Assembly: GCA_964505265.1 (NCBI GenBank) | Contig: CAZDGN010000018.1 | Coordinates: 1 to 32,994 of the forward strand | Source: CAILUF01 sp964505265 | GTDB lineage: Bacteria > Pseudomonadota > Alphaproteobacteria > Rickettsiales > UBA1997 | DNA length: 32,994 nucleotides | Reading direction: 5' to 3' | Part shown: piece after piece, positions 15,456 to 23,826 of the stretch | Layout of the letters: each line of letters begins with the position of its first letter | Numbering within the stretch: the first letter of the stretch is position 1 | Made by a program: the position numbers and the translations under genes | The notes under the pieces: model-generated | Seen by the model: only the letters and a program-made list of their open reading frames with translations | Database searches by the model: none | What the model was told of the DNA's origin: nothing

Positions 15456-15484
15456 TTGACTAACGACATTAAATATGAGAAAAT
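15456..15484 (+). promoter_or_regulatory. Possible rpmG promoter
   Basis: TTGACT (15456-15461), a five-of-six match to the -35 consensus, is followed at 17 bases by GAAAAT, a four-of-six -10 match. It lies about 75 bases before the rpmG start within a 273-base spacer that otherwise shows only AT-rich sequence. This is a weak call. Confidence 0.3.
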
Positions 15485-15544
15485 TTATTTTATTAAAATC
15501 AATAGCTTAAAATTAACCCAATTAAATTATTAAATTAAATTATT

Positions 15545-15550
15545 AAGGAG
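15545..15550 (+). promoter_or_regulatory. Strong Shine-Dalgarno of rpmG
   Basis: AAGGAG lies 7 bases before the rpmG ATG. It fixes the start and is the only full-strength ribosome binding site I saw before a gene in this window. Confidence 0.85.
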
Positions 15551-15557
15551 ACCAATT

Positions 15558-15752
15558 ATGGCAGGCAAACCTAAAGCATCTAAATCTAAGAGAAATTCCA
15601 TTTTATTCAAAATGGTTAGCAGTGCTGGCACTGGCTTTTACTATTTAGCTAGAAGAAATCCAAAACAAAAAACCGAAAAAATGGTTTTCAGTAAATATGA
15701 TCCAATTGTGCGCAAGCATGTTGAGTTCAAAGAACAAAAATTATCCAGTTAA
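15558..15752 (+). CDS. rpmG: 50S ribosomal protein L33
   Basis: L33 is a small basic protein of the large subunit near the E site. The 64 residues include the family pattern FYYLARRNPKQKTEKMVFSKYDPIVRKH. It lacks the zinc-binding CxxC pairs, so it is the zinc-independent form usual in proteobacteria. It is a little longer than typical L33 because of a few extra residues at both ends. A strong AAGGAG precedes it. It stands alone, 49 bases before glpX on the same strand. Confidence 0.93.
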   Translation: MAGKPKASKSKRNSILFKMVSSAGTGFYYLARRNPKQKTEKMVFSKYDPIVRKHVEFKEQKLSS

Positions 15753-15801
15753 TTTTTAAAACACCACTCTACCCTCCCCGTTTCAATTATTTTTAAGATC
15801 T

Positions 15802-16746
15802 ATGTTAACTTCTCTTTCTTCGCAAATAATAAATGTTGTTGAAAAGGCTTCAATTGCCTGTTATGATTGGATTGGCAAGGGGGACAACAAATCCGCAGAT
15901 CACGAAGCAGTAGTTTCGATGCGTAGCAATTTAAACAAAATGGATATTGATGGCACCATCGTTATTGGTGAAGGTGAGCGTGACGAAGCACCGATGCTCT
16001 ATATTGGTGAAAAGGTTGGAAAAGGCAATTTAAAGGTTGATATCGCACTTGATCCACTAGAAGGCACTACTATTTGCGCCAATGCCGGGGAATCTTCGCT
16101 GGCAGTAATTGCATTTGCTGAAAATGGCGGATTTCTTCATGCCCCTGATGTTTATATGGAAAAAATTGCAGTTGGTGCAGGACTTCCCAAAGATATAATT
16201 GATCTCGATAATTCACCAAAAACCAATATTCAAAATATTGCTAATGCTAAAAAATGCGAAATTGACGAATTAACAATTATGATTCTCGACCGCCCTCGCC
16301 ACGAAGAACTTATTGCCAAGGTTCGCGAAGCTGGAGCCAGAGTTCGATTAATTGGAGATGGTGATGTTGCTGGGGTGATCGCCTGCACTTCAGGTCATAC
16401 TAAAATTGATGCCTATATGGGTACTGGTGGTGCACCTGAAGGAGTTTTGGCAGCGGCCGCACTCAAGGTTATAGGTGGTCAAATGATGGGAAGATTGGTT
16501 TTTCACAATAATACCAAGCAAATTGAAAGAGCAAAAAAAATGGGCATCAAAGATATTAATAAAAAATATTTAGTAAAAGATATGGCAAGAGGCGAAGTTA
16601 TATTTGCCTGCGCCGGGGTCACTGATGGCTATATGTTAAAGGGGGTTAAAAAATGCAAAAAAGAAAATAAAGTTTATGTCAATTCACTTTTACTAGACTC
16701 GTTCGCAAAAAAAATCACACAAACAACTTCAGAAATTTACTTATAA
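15802..16746 (+). CDS. glpX: Fructose-1,6-bisphosphatase class II (GlpX)
   Basis: GlpX hydrolyses fructose 1,6-bisphosphate to fructose 6-phosphate in gluconeogenesis. The metal and phosphate motifs are clear: ADHEAVVSMR, IVIGEGERDEAPMLY, VDIALDPLEGTTICANA and a later YMGTGGAPEGVLAAAAL. The 314 residues are normal for the class (about 320-335). Presence of a gluconeogenic enzyme suggests that sugars are made from amino acids or carboxylic acids. Its TAA stop overlaps the prfB ATG (TAATG), so the two are translationally coupled. The start ATG is chosen at the beginning of the conserved N-terminal helix; no clear Shine-Dalgarno sequence is seen. Confidence 0.95.
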   Translation: MLTSLSSQIINVVEKASIACYDWIGKGDNKSADHEAVVSMRSNLNKMDIDGTIVIGEGERDEAPMLYIGEKVGKGNLKVDIALDPLEGTTICANAGESSLAVIAFAENGGFLHAPDVYMEKIAVGAGLPKDIIDLDNSPKTNIQNIANAKKCEIDELTIMILDRPRHEELIAKVREAGARVRLIGDGDVAGVIACTSGHTKIDAYMGTGGAPEGVLAAAALKVIGGQMMGRLVFHNNTKQIERAKKMGIKDINKKYLVKDMARGEVIFACAGVTDGYMLKGVKKCKKENKVYVNSLLLDSFAKKITQTTSEIYL

Positions 16747-17847
16747 TGAGCTTTGAAATAAAAGAAATTTTAAATCAAATAAATACCTCTCTTAACCTAA
16801 TTGCGAGGTGTCTTTGACCTTGACAAGCTAAGATCCGAACTAATCAAATTAAATGATTTTTGTACTGATGAGAATTTATGGAATGACAAAAATCAAGCCC
16901 AAAAAATTCTTAAAGAAAAATCCATAATTGAACAAAAAATCCAAAATTATGATAATTTAGTTGCCAAATTTTCTGACAATAAAACTTATCTTGAGCTTGC
17001 AGAAAAAGAAAATGACAATGATTTACTTCAAGATATTTTTTTAGAAATCTCGCAACTTCTAAAGCAAATTAAAAATTTTGAAATTGAATGTTTATTTTCT
17101 AAGGAAAACGATATTAACAATTCCTTTCTTGATATCAATGCTGGAGCCGGTGGAACTGACTCGTGTGATTTCGCCTTAATGCTACTAAGAATGTATGAAA
17201 GATTCGCCAATCGCCATAATTTTAAAACCGATATCATCGATATTCTTGATGGCGAAGAAGCTGGAATTCGTTCGGCAACTCTAAAAATTTCTGGACATAA
17301 TGCCTTTGGCTGGCTAAAAAATGAAATCGGCATCCATCGCTTAGTACGAATTTCACCCTTTAATTCAAATGGTAAAAGGCAGACCAGCTTTGCTTCGGTA
17401 TGGGTTTACCCAGAAATTGACGACGATATTAATATCGAAATCCTTGAAAAGGATTTAAGAATCGACACTTTTCGCGCTTCTGGCGCTGGCGGTCAACATG
17501 TTAACAAAACTGACTCGGCGGTTAGAATTACTCACTTACCAACCAATATTTCTGTTCAATGCCAAAGCGACCGCTCGCAACTTCGGAATCGAGCTGAAGC
17601 TATGAAAATGTTAAAATCAAAATTATATGAAATCGAATTTAACAAAAAACAACAGGAATTAAATAATCTAGAAAATTCAAAAAGCGATAATAGCTTTGGT
17701 CATCAAATCAGATCTTATGTTTTGCATCCATATCAAATGGTCAAAGACTTAAGATCAGATTATGAAACTGGCAATATTCAGCAAGTTTTTGATGGCAATA
17801 TCGATGATTTTATTAAAGCAATGTTGGTAAAAAATTATAATTTATGA
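16746..17847 (+). CDS. prfB: Peptide chain release factor 2 (RF2), programmed +1 frameshift
   Basis: RF2 terminates translation at UAA and UGA. The coding region is split. Frame 0 starts with ATG at 16746 (MSFEIKEILNQIN...) and runs 23 codons to an in-frame TGA at 16815-16817. The rest continues in the +1 frame from GAC at 16816. The joined protein would be 366 residues, the normal RF2 length. The frame-0 segment supplies the expected N-terminal helix. The main part shows the RF2 stop-codon motif SPF (RISPFNSNGKRQTS) and the catalytic GGQ in GAGGQHVNKTDSAVRITH. A TTG at 16801 opens the +1 frame but would drop the N-terminal helix, so the frameshift start is preferred. The gene is coupled to glpX (TAATG) and to pstA (ATGA overlap). 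Low RF2 would raise frameshifting, which gives self-regulation as known in other bacteria. Confidence 0.95.
16806..16818 (+). promoter_or_regulatory. prfB programmed +1 frameshift site
   Basis: AGG TGT CTT TGA C matches the classical RF2 recoding site: a slippery CTT followed by UGA and C, with an internal Shine-Dalgarno-like GAGGTG just upstream. The Escherichia coli version is AGG GGG TAT CTT TGA C; here one codon fewer separates the SD-like bases and CTT. This position explains the change of frame between the N-terminal and main parts of RF2. Confidence 0.92.
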
Positions 17848-19049
17848 CACAAATAATTCCTAATCTCAAACACCGCAATAAAAAGGAAAAATGCTTTTTG
17901 TTTTTAGCAATTAGCTCAATTGGTTTTGCGGTTTTATTCTTGATATTGCTAATTTCAGCAATTTTTTTTAAGGGTTATAACGGTTTTTTTGTAACTAAAA
18001 TTCAGCTAAATATTCCATTGCAAATTCTTGAGCAGAAAAACCCAAATTATCGAGAAATTATTAAAGATGAGTTAAAGATTATTGCTAACAAACTTAATAT
18101 TACTGAACCTTTTGAACTCAATCAAATTTATCAATTAATCAGCAAAATTAGTAATTTAGAGCTTGAGGAACAGCATATTAAGAATCCGACGAATGATAAA
18201 TTTTGGCTCCTAGCCAGCTCAAAAATCGATAGTTTTGTTAAATATGATGAAGAAAATAATTTAAGTGAAACCCAGCTTAAATTTATAAATTATTTAAAAT
18301 CCAACCAACTCTTACAAACCAAATTTAATCTAAATTTCTTCACCAACACCGATTCGAGACAGCCCGAAATAGCTGGGATTTTCTCGAGCTTGATGGGTTC
18401 ACTTTTTATGATGTTAGTTTTTTTGATTTGTGCCTTACCCATCGCAATTTTTTGTGCTTTCTACCTTGAAGAATTTGCTAAAAAGAATAAATTTACCGAC
18501 TTTATCGAAATTAGTATCAATAATTTAGCGGGCATTCCTTCAATTATTTATGGACTTTTAGGCTTAACCTTGTATCTGCAAATTTTACACTTACCACGCT
18601 CCTCAACCTTAGTTGGTGGTTTAACTCTTTTTATGTTGGTTCTACCCGTAATTATTATTGCGACTCGCAACACCATCCGAACCATTCCAAGCTCAATTCG
18701 TGATGGTGCTCTTGCAATTGGAGCTTCAAAAATTCAGTTAATTTGGCATCATTTATTACCCTTGTCGATACCAGGAATTATGACAGGAACAATTTTAGCA
18801 ATTTCTCGGGCAATCGGTGAAACCGCTCCCCTACTGATGATTGGAATGGTCGCCTTCATTGCCGATGCTCCAAGTAGCATTCTAGATCCGACTTCGGCTC
18901 TATCGGTACAAATTTATTTATGGTCTGACCTGCCAGAACAGGGATTTGTTGAAAAGACCTCGGCAGGAATTATTGTATTGATTGGATTGTTAATTTTATT
19001 AAATCTTGGAGCCATAATTTTGCGCAAAAAATTTGAAAAAAAATGGTGA
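17844..19049 (+). CDS. pstA: Phosphate ABC transporter permease PstA
   Basis: PstA is one of the two inner-membrane permeases of the high-affinity phosphate importer PstSCAB. The first hydrophobic segment (about 20-45) is followed by an extended periplasmic region to about 175, as in the long alphaproteobacterial PstA proteins (DUF3333 type). The permease domain follows, with NNLAGIPSIIYGLLGL and the EAA-type loop GASKIQLIWHHLLPLSIPG, then RAIGETAPLLMIG. The 401 residues fit that subgroup. Its ATG overlaps the prfB stop (ATGA). pstC, pstB, pstS and phoU are not in this window, which is unusual since pst genes are normally an operon. folP overlaps its 3' end by 7 bases. Confidence 0.93.
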   Translation: MTQIIPNLKHRNKKEKCFLFLAISSIGFAVLFLILLISAIFFKGYNGFFVTKIQLNIPLQILEQKNPNYREIIKDELKIIANKLNITEPFELNQIYQLISKISNLELEEQHIKNPTNDKFWLLASSKIDSFVKYDEENNLSETQLKFINYLKSNQLLQTKFNLNFFTNTDSRQPEIAGIFSSLMGSLFMMLVFLICALPIAIFCAFYLEEFAKKNKFTDFIEISINNLAGIPSIIYGLLGLTLYLQILHLPRSSTLVGGLTLFMLVLPVIIIATRNTIRTIPSSIRDGALAIGASKIQLIWHHLLPLSIPGIMTGTILAISRAIGETAPLLMIGMVAFIADAPSSILDPTSALSVQIYLWSDLPEQGFVEKTSAGIIVLIGLLILLNLGAIILRKKFEKKW

Positions 19050-19882
19050 ATTTCTCAGCCAAAGTCTCAACCCGACTTCCAAAAATTATTGGAATTCTAA
19101 ACATCACTCCCGATTCTTTCAGCGATGGCGGAAAGTTTTATCAAGAAGAAAATGCTTTAAAACATCTTGAAAAATTATTGCAAGAAGGAACTGACATTAT
19201 TGACATAGGCGCAGAATCAACCCGTCCAAATAGTCAAATTTTAAGCGCTAAAGAAGAAATTAATAGGCTAAAAAATATTTTACCGAAAATCACTAGAAAT
19301 GTCGAAGAATTTAACAAGGCTAACAAAAAAAATATAATGCTTAGCATTGATACATATCATTACGAAACTCTAGTTTTTGCCCATCAAAACGGAGTAAATA
19401 TCGCCAATGATGTAAGTGGATTAATCAACAAAAATATCATTAAATATATTGCTAAAAACCAGCTCACTGCGGTTTTAATGCATAATTTAGCAATTCATGC
19501 CAATTCCAAAATTATAGTTAATCGCGAACTAAATGTTTTCGACGAAATTTGCTCTTGGACCAAAGAGAAATTACAAATTTTGGAACAAGAAAATATCAAA
19601 AAATCACAAATAATTTTTGACCCCGGAATCGGCTTTTCTAAAGATGCTAAACAGTCATTACGTATTGTAAAAAATATTCAATCCTATCAAATTTTGGGCA
19701 TGAAAATAATGGTTGGACACTCCAAAAAAAGTTTTTTAGATGAATTCAAAATTCCAAAGAATCCTAATTTAACTCGTGATGAAAAAACCCTAATTCTTTC
19801 AAAATATTTGGCGAAGAAAAATGTTGATTATCTTCGGGTTCATGATGTTTATGGCAATATTCAGGCTATTTTAAATCAATAA
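19043..19882 (+). CDS. folP: Dihydropteroate synthase
   Basis: FolP joins para-aminobenzoate with the pterin pyrophosphate in folate synthesis; it is the target of sulfonamides. The TIM-barrel motifs are visible: GILNITPDSFSDGGKF near 16-31, DIGAESTRPN, IANDVSG, IIFDPGIGFSKDA, and MVGHSKKSFLDE. In the last motif the usual SRK is SKK. The 279 residues are normal. The start overlaps pstA by 7 bases. The last 17 bases overlap the converging comEC gene. No other folate genes are visible here. Confidence 0.95.
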   Translation: MVNFSAKVSTRLPKIIGILNITPDSFSDGGKFYQEENALKHLEKLLQEGTDIIDIGAESTRPNSQILSAKEEINRLKNILPKITRNVEEFNKANKKNIMLSIDTYHYETLVFAHQNGVNIANDVSGLINKNIIKYIAKNQLTAVLMHNLAIHANSKIIVNRELNVFDEICSWTKEKLQILEQENIKKSQIIFDPGIGFSKDAKQSLRIVKNIQSYQILGMKIMVGHSKKSFLDEFKIPKNPNLTRDEKTLILSKYLAKKNVDYLRVHDVYGNIQAILNQ

Positions 19883-22265
19883 CAATATTTTCTCTATTCA
19901 AAAAATTATGATTTTCAATAATTTTAAGATTAGAAAATCCATTTATACAATTAGGCAATTTATATTTTTTAGTAAAATTTATTACCATTACATATTTATT
20001 TAAAAAATTTTTTTGACAAAATTTTGAAACTTTTAAACGGTTTTTTACCACCAAAAAAAGTTTATTTTTAATTTTTATCTCTTCATATTTTTTAAAATTT
20101 TTTTTACACAAAACTAAATTACCATTTTTACAATTTGAAATGAGGCTCATTTGGTTTTGATTAAAGGTATAAAGCCATCTCACAACTTGCTTCGTGCTTT
20201 TATTTTCTTTTGAGAAATATAATTTTTTATCTAAAAAAACCGCATAGAATTTTTGTGATTTTTCTAAAATTAATTGATTTTTTGCTGGGACAAAAGCAGT
20301 TAGAATTAAAGCTGCAAAACCCAAAGCAAACAAGATTTTCAAAACATTATTTTGACAAATACAAAAAAAAGCTAAAAACAATAATGAACCTGCAAGTGCA
20401 TAATTTTCTAGGTAAGGAGTAGATAATGAACTATATTTAAAATTTGCAAAAAACTTAGTAATTATTATAAAAAAATTTAAGGCAAATTTTAGAAAAAATA
20501 AGGGAATAATTTGAGCATTAAAAATCATCATCAGCAATACCATAAAACTAAGCGGCATAATCACAAAACTTACCAAAGGAATGGCTATTAAATTAGCCAC
20601 AAAACTGCTTAGACTAAGGCTTTGAAAATTATTCATTATAATTGGCAAAGTTGCTAACTGAATTACCAAAGTTAGAAACAAAATTTCAATGAAATAAAGT
20701 CGAATTTTACTTAAAACACCAGTGATAAATTTATGCTCAAGTTGCAAATTAGCATCAGGGAAAATTTTAAGTCGCCAATTTTGATAATAACAAACTATAA
20801 TTAAAACCGCACAAAATGATAACAAAAAACTCACTTGAAAAATCGCCAAGGGATTAAGCAGAATTAACAAAATTAAGGCAAAAAATAATGCTCTTATAGC
20901 ATTAAATCTTCTATCAAATAACAGTGCAAACATCGCCATCCAAACCATAATCATTGCCCGTTGAGCTGGTATTGGTGCATTAGCGATTTTTAAGTAAATA
21001 AAGCTAGCTAAAATTGCAAAAATTGCTGATATTTTTTTTATATCAAACCTTAGGGCAACAAATTCAATATTGACCAAAAAAAATCGTATAGCTACAAAAA
21101 ATATCGCACTCGCCAAAGATAGATGAAAGCCCGAAATCGACATCAAATGCGACAAACCTGACCTACGGATATTTTGCAATATATCATTGGCAATAAATTT
21201 TTGTTCGCCAATTAATAAGGCAATCGCTATTGAAGCCGAATCTGCTGGCAAAAAATTCTGAATCTTTTGAGAAATAACTATTCTTTTTTGTAAAATATAT
21301 TCATTGAAATTATTGATTTTTTCTCGTTGTAAAATTTGTGGAAATTTAACAAAATAGCCAAAGGCACCAATATTTTTTGCCATTGCATCGAATTCTGGAT
21401 TAAAATTTTTACTAAATTCTCGCTTAGTCATCGGCGAAATTAGGGCATTAAAATTTATTATATCATTTATTTGATATTGTCCTGAATATTTACTTAAAAT
21501 TAGACTCATTTTTCGTGGCGGATTTTCTAATACCAAATCTTGATTTTTAACAATCCAAGGCGGTTGGTTATAAAATTTTTTATAATCAATAAATTGCCTA
21601 TCAATTTCCAAATAATTATTTACATTTAGGTAATTTTTATAAATTTTTTTGGCAATTTTCTTAAGTTTTTTTGATGAATTTTTAGATTTTTTTAAAATTT
21701 TCTTTGTAGATTTTTTTGAGTTTTTGGTCTTTTTCTTTTTTGGTTTTTTGGATTTTTGAAATTTCTTAACAGTCTTTTTATTTGGCAAAAATTCCATTTT
21801 TTTCAACTCAAGATTCTTTAGTAAAATATTAGCTCCCACCTGCCGAGTTTGGCTATTATAAAATGGCTTAATATCTATAATTTTTGCAGTCGAATTTATA
21901 TAAAATTTATGTTCATAATATTTGTCTTTACTAAAATAATGAAAATAAATTTTGCCATAAAAAATTCCTAAAATAAAAATTATTAACGCTTTTAACAAAA
22001 TATTTTCACCCAACCAAAAACTCAATAAACAAAATATTAAAACATAAATAAAAATTAAAATAATAACAGGGAAAAATTTATCACAATTCACTTGAAAATA
22101 CAGATAATAAGAGGTTCCAGTGATGAAAATTACAATCGAATAAAAGAAATAATTGGTAATTTCTTGCTGAAGAATTTCGGCACAAGAAAAATTATTTTTG
22201 AGAATTAAAAAAGACCTTGCAAAAAAGTCGAGGAAATTAGAATAAGATTTTTGGGTTTGCATCAA
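19866..22265 (-). CDS. comEC: ComEC/Rec2-type DNA uptake channel
   Basis: ComEC forms the inner-membrane channel that takes up single-stranded DNA in transformation. The 799 residues show two or three N-terminal membrane segments (about 37-110), then an OB-fold-like DUF4131 part, then the Competence domain. That domain begins near IAIALLIGEQKFI and includes SGLSHLMSISGFHLSLASA and APIPAQRAMIMVWMAMFALL, with many transmembrane helices up to about residue 640. The last 160 residues (from FAVFLDKKLYFSKEN) have no HxHxDH metallo-beta-lactamase motif, so the nuclease-like third domain appears absent. An unusual lysine-rich block (about 152-210) interrupts the OB-like part. It overlaps folP by 17 bases and is followed upstream by dnaQ. 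The best match is the ComEC family; competence function is inferred. Confidence 0.9.
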   Translation of the reverse strand: MMQTQKSYSNFLDFFARSFLILKNNFSCAEILQQEITNYFFYSIVIFITGTSYYLYFQVNCDKFFPVIILIFIYVLIFCLLSFWLGENILLKALIIFILGIFYGKIYFHYFSKDKYYEHKFYINSTAKIIDIKPFYNSQTRQVGANILLKNLELKKMEFLPNKKTVKKFQKSKKPKKKKTKNSKKSTKKILKKSKNSSKKLKKIAKKIYKNYLNVNNYLEIDRQFIDYKKFYNQPPWIVKNQDLVLENPPRKMSLILSKYSGQYQINDIINFNALISPMTKREFSKNFNPEFDAMAKNIGAFGYFVKFPQILQREKINNFNEYILQKRIVISQKIQNFLPADSASIAIALLIGEQKFIANDILQNIRRSGLSHLMSISGFHLSLASAIFFVAIRFFLVNIEFVALRFDIKKISAIFAILASFIYLKIANAPIPAQRAMIMVWMAMFALLFDRRFNAIRALFFALILLILLNPLAIFQVSFLLSFCAVLIIVCYYQNWRLKIFPDANLQLEHKFITGVLSKIRLYFIEILFLTLVIQLATLPIIMNNFQSLSLSSFVANLIAIPLVSFVIMPLSFMVLLMMIFNAQIIPLFFLKFALNFFIIITKFFANFKYSSLSTPYLENYALAGSLLFLAFFCICQNNVLKILFALGFAALILTAFVPAKNQLILEKSQKFYAVFLDKKLYFSKENKSTKQVVRWLYTFNQNQMSLISNCKNGNLVLCKKNFKKYEEIKIKNKLFLVVKNRLKVSKFCQKNFLNKYVMVINFTKKYKLPNCINGFSNLKIIENHNFLNRENIVIDLK

Positions 22266-22314
22266 TGGTGATTATAAAAAATTTTGGTAGCAAATAAATT
22301 ATAGAATTTATTTT

Positions 22315-23028
22315 TTAATAATTCCAATAACTTTCTTTAAAATTTTTTTTGATAAATTCTTGATGAGCCTCTAATTCTTGGATAGTTGGACTATAATCAC
22401 GGGCTTCGACGATGGGTTTATCTTTTCTAGCGACTTTTTTGTGCAATGAATTTTCTGCGGATTTAAGTTGTTCTCTTTTAGAAGTATTATCATTTTCAAA
22501 ACCAAAGCCACCTTGAGCACCCCCCATTAATTCAATATAAACATCGCAAAGCAACTCAGTATCAATTAAGGCACCGTGCTTTTGTCTTTTTGACAAATCA
22601 AGATTGAATCTTTTACATAGTGCATCTAACGAATTTGGCGATCCGGGAAATTTTTTTCGTGCCAAAACCAAGCTGTCAATAACTTTACTCATATTTAGTG
22701 GCTTCTTTTGCACCAAATTCAATTCGAAATTTAAAAATTTGCTATCAAAAGGAGCGTTATGGATAACGATAATATCATCACCAATGAAATTCAAAAACTT
22801 ATCGACAATTAAATCAAAAATTGGCTTGTCTTTTAAAAATTCTCCAGAAATTCCATGTATACGAAAAGCCTCATCTGGCATATCTCGGCGCGGATTAACA
22901 TAGCTATGAAAATATTTTCCGGTTTTAACTTTATCAATTAACTCAAAACAGGCAATTTCTACAATTTTATGACCATCTCTAGGCTCCAAGCCTGTGGTCT
23001 CTATATCTAGACAAATTTCTCTAAGCAT
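22315..23028 (-). CDS. dnaQ: DNA polymerase III epsilon subunit (3'-5' proofreading exonuclease)
   Basis: DnaQ removes mismatched bases during replication. The DEDDh exonuclease motifs are present: Exo I LDIETTGLEP (Asp8, Glu10), Exo II HNAPFDSKFL (Asp95), and Exo III with His151 and Asp156 (KHGALIDTELL). The C-terminal part (about 175-237) is charged and carries the clamp/polymerase-binding tail. The 237 residues are normal. Its ATG directly abuts the lpxA stop, so fabZ-lpxA-dnaQ is one minus-strand unit. rnhA, often next to dnaQ elsewhere, is absent. Confidence 0.95.
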   Translation of the reverse strand: MLREICLDIETTGLEPRDGHKIVEIACFELIDKVKTGKYFHSYVNPRRDMPDEAFRIHGISGEFLKDKPIFDLIVDKFLNFIGDDIIVIHNAPFDSKFLNFELNLVQKKPLNMSKVIDSLVLARKKFPGSPNSLDALCKRFNLDLSKRQKHGALIDTELLCDVYIELMGGAQGGFGFENDNTSKREQLKSAENSLHKKVARKDKPIVEARDYSPTIQELEAHQEFIKKNFKESYWNY

Positions 23029-23823
23029 TTATTTTTGGTTTTTTGGTTGACAAAATGAACGCGAGGTTTCTGAATTAATAAATTTTATAACCTCACTAAC
23101 TAAACCAAATTCTGCGAAATTTTCGGCAATTTTTTTGGCTCTGGCACTAAAATTTTCATCGATATTTTCTAAAAAAACTTCCTTAAAATAATTTCTCAAA
23201 GCATGAATTTCTTCTCGTGAAAAATTATTTCTTTTTAGACCAACCAAGTTTAGACCAGCTAAAAATGCCCTTTCCCCCATAACTAAGCCAAAAGGAATTA
23301 CATCGCTTTCAACTCCTGACATTCCACCAATCATTGCTCCCTTGCCAATTCTAACAAATTGGTGAACCGCCGATAAACCGCCTATTACCACATTATTTTC
23401 AATTTGCACATGACCTGCAAGAGTGGCATTATTTGCCAAAATTACATTATCACCAACTAAACAATCGTGAGCGATATGAACTCCAACCATCAATAAATTA
23501 TTGCTTCCGATTTTTGTAATCATTCCACCATCTTTTGTGCCACGATGAATGGTAACATGTTCACGAATTTTGTTATTGTCGCCAATAATCAATTTAGAAT
23601 CTTCGCCATTGAATTTTAAGTCTTGCGGATCTACTCCAATTGTTGCAAATGGATAAATTATGTTGTTCCTTCCAATTTCGCAATCACCTTCAATAACCGC
23701 ATGGCTTTTGATTTTGGTTCCTGAATTTATTTTTACTTTATCTCCAATTATTACATAAGGACCGATTTCAACATCATCGGCAATTTTGGCATTAGAATGG
23801 ATTATTGCTGTATTATGAATCAT
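23029..23823 (-). CDS. lpxA: UDP-N-acetylglucosamine acyltransferase
   Basis: LpxA adds the first fatty acyl chain in lipid A synthesis, so the cell should make lipopolysaccharide. The hexapeptide repeats of the left-handed beta helix run from about residue 5 to 190 (for example NAKIADDVEIGPYVIIGD). The catalytic histidine region is GVHIAHDCLVGDN, and the family blocks VDPQDLKFNGE and HRGTKDGG are present. A C-terminal helical part follows (RNNFSREEIHALRNYF). The 264 residues are normal. It lies 3 bases after fabZ and directly abuts dnaQ. lpxD and lpxB are not in the window. Confidence 0.96.
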   Translation of the reverse strand: MIHNTAIIHSNAKIADDVEIGPYVIIGDKVKINSGTKIKSHAVIEGDCEIGRNNIIYPFATIGVDPQDLKFNGEDSKLIIGDNNKIREHVTIHRGTKDGGMITKIGSNNLLMVGVHIAHDCLVGDNVILANNATLAGHVQIENNVVIGGLSAVHQFVRIGKGAMIGGMSGVESDVIPFGLVMGERAFLAGLNLVGLKRNNFSREEIHALRNYFKEVFLENIDENFSARAKKIAENFAEFGLVSEVIKFINSETSRSFCQPKNQK

Positions 23824-23826
23824 AAA

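Noticed and set aside
15762..15790. CTACCCTCCCCG before glpX as a fourth copy of the palindromic repeat
   Set aside because: Only about nine bases match the core and no G-rich arm follows.
16801..17847. prfB starting at TTG 16801
   Set aside because: This start drops the N-terminal helix; the upstream ATG at 16746 with a classical frameshift site gives a normal-length RF2.
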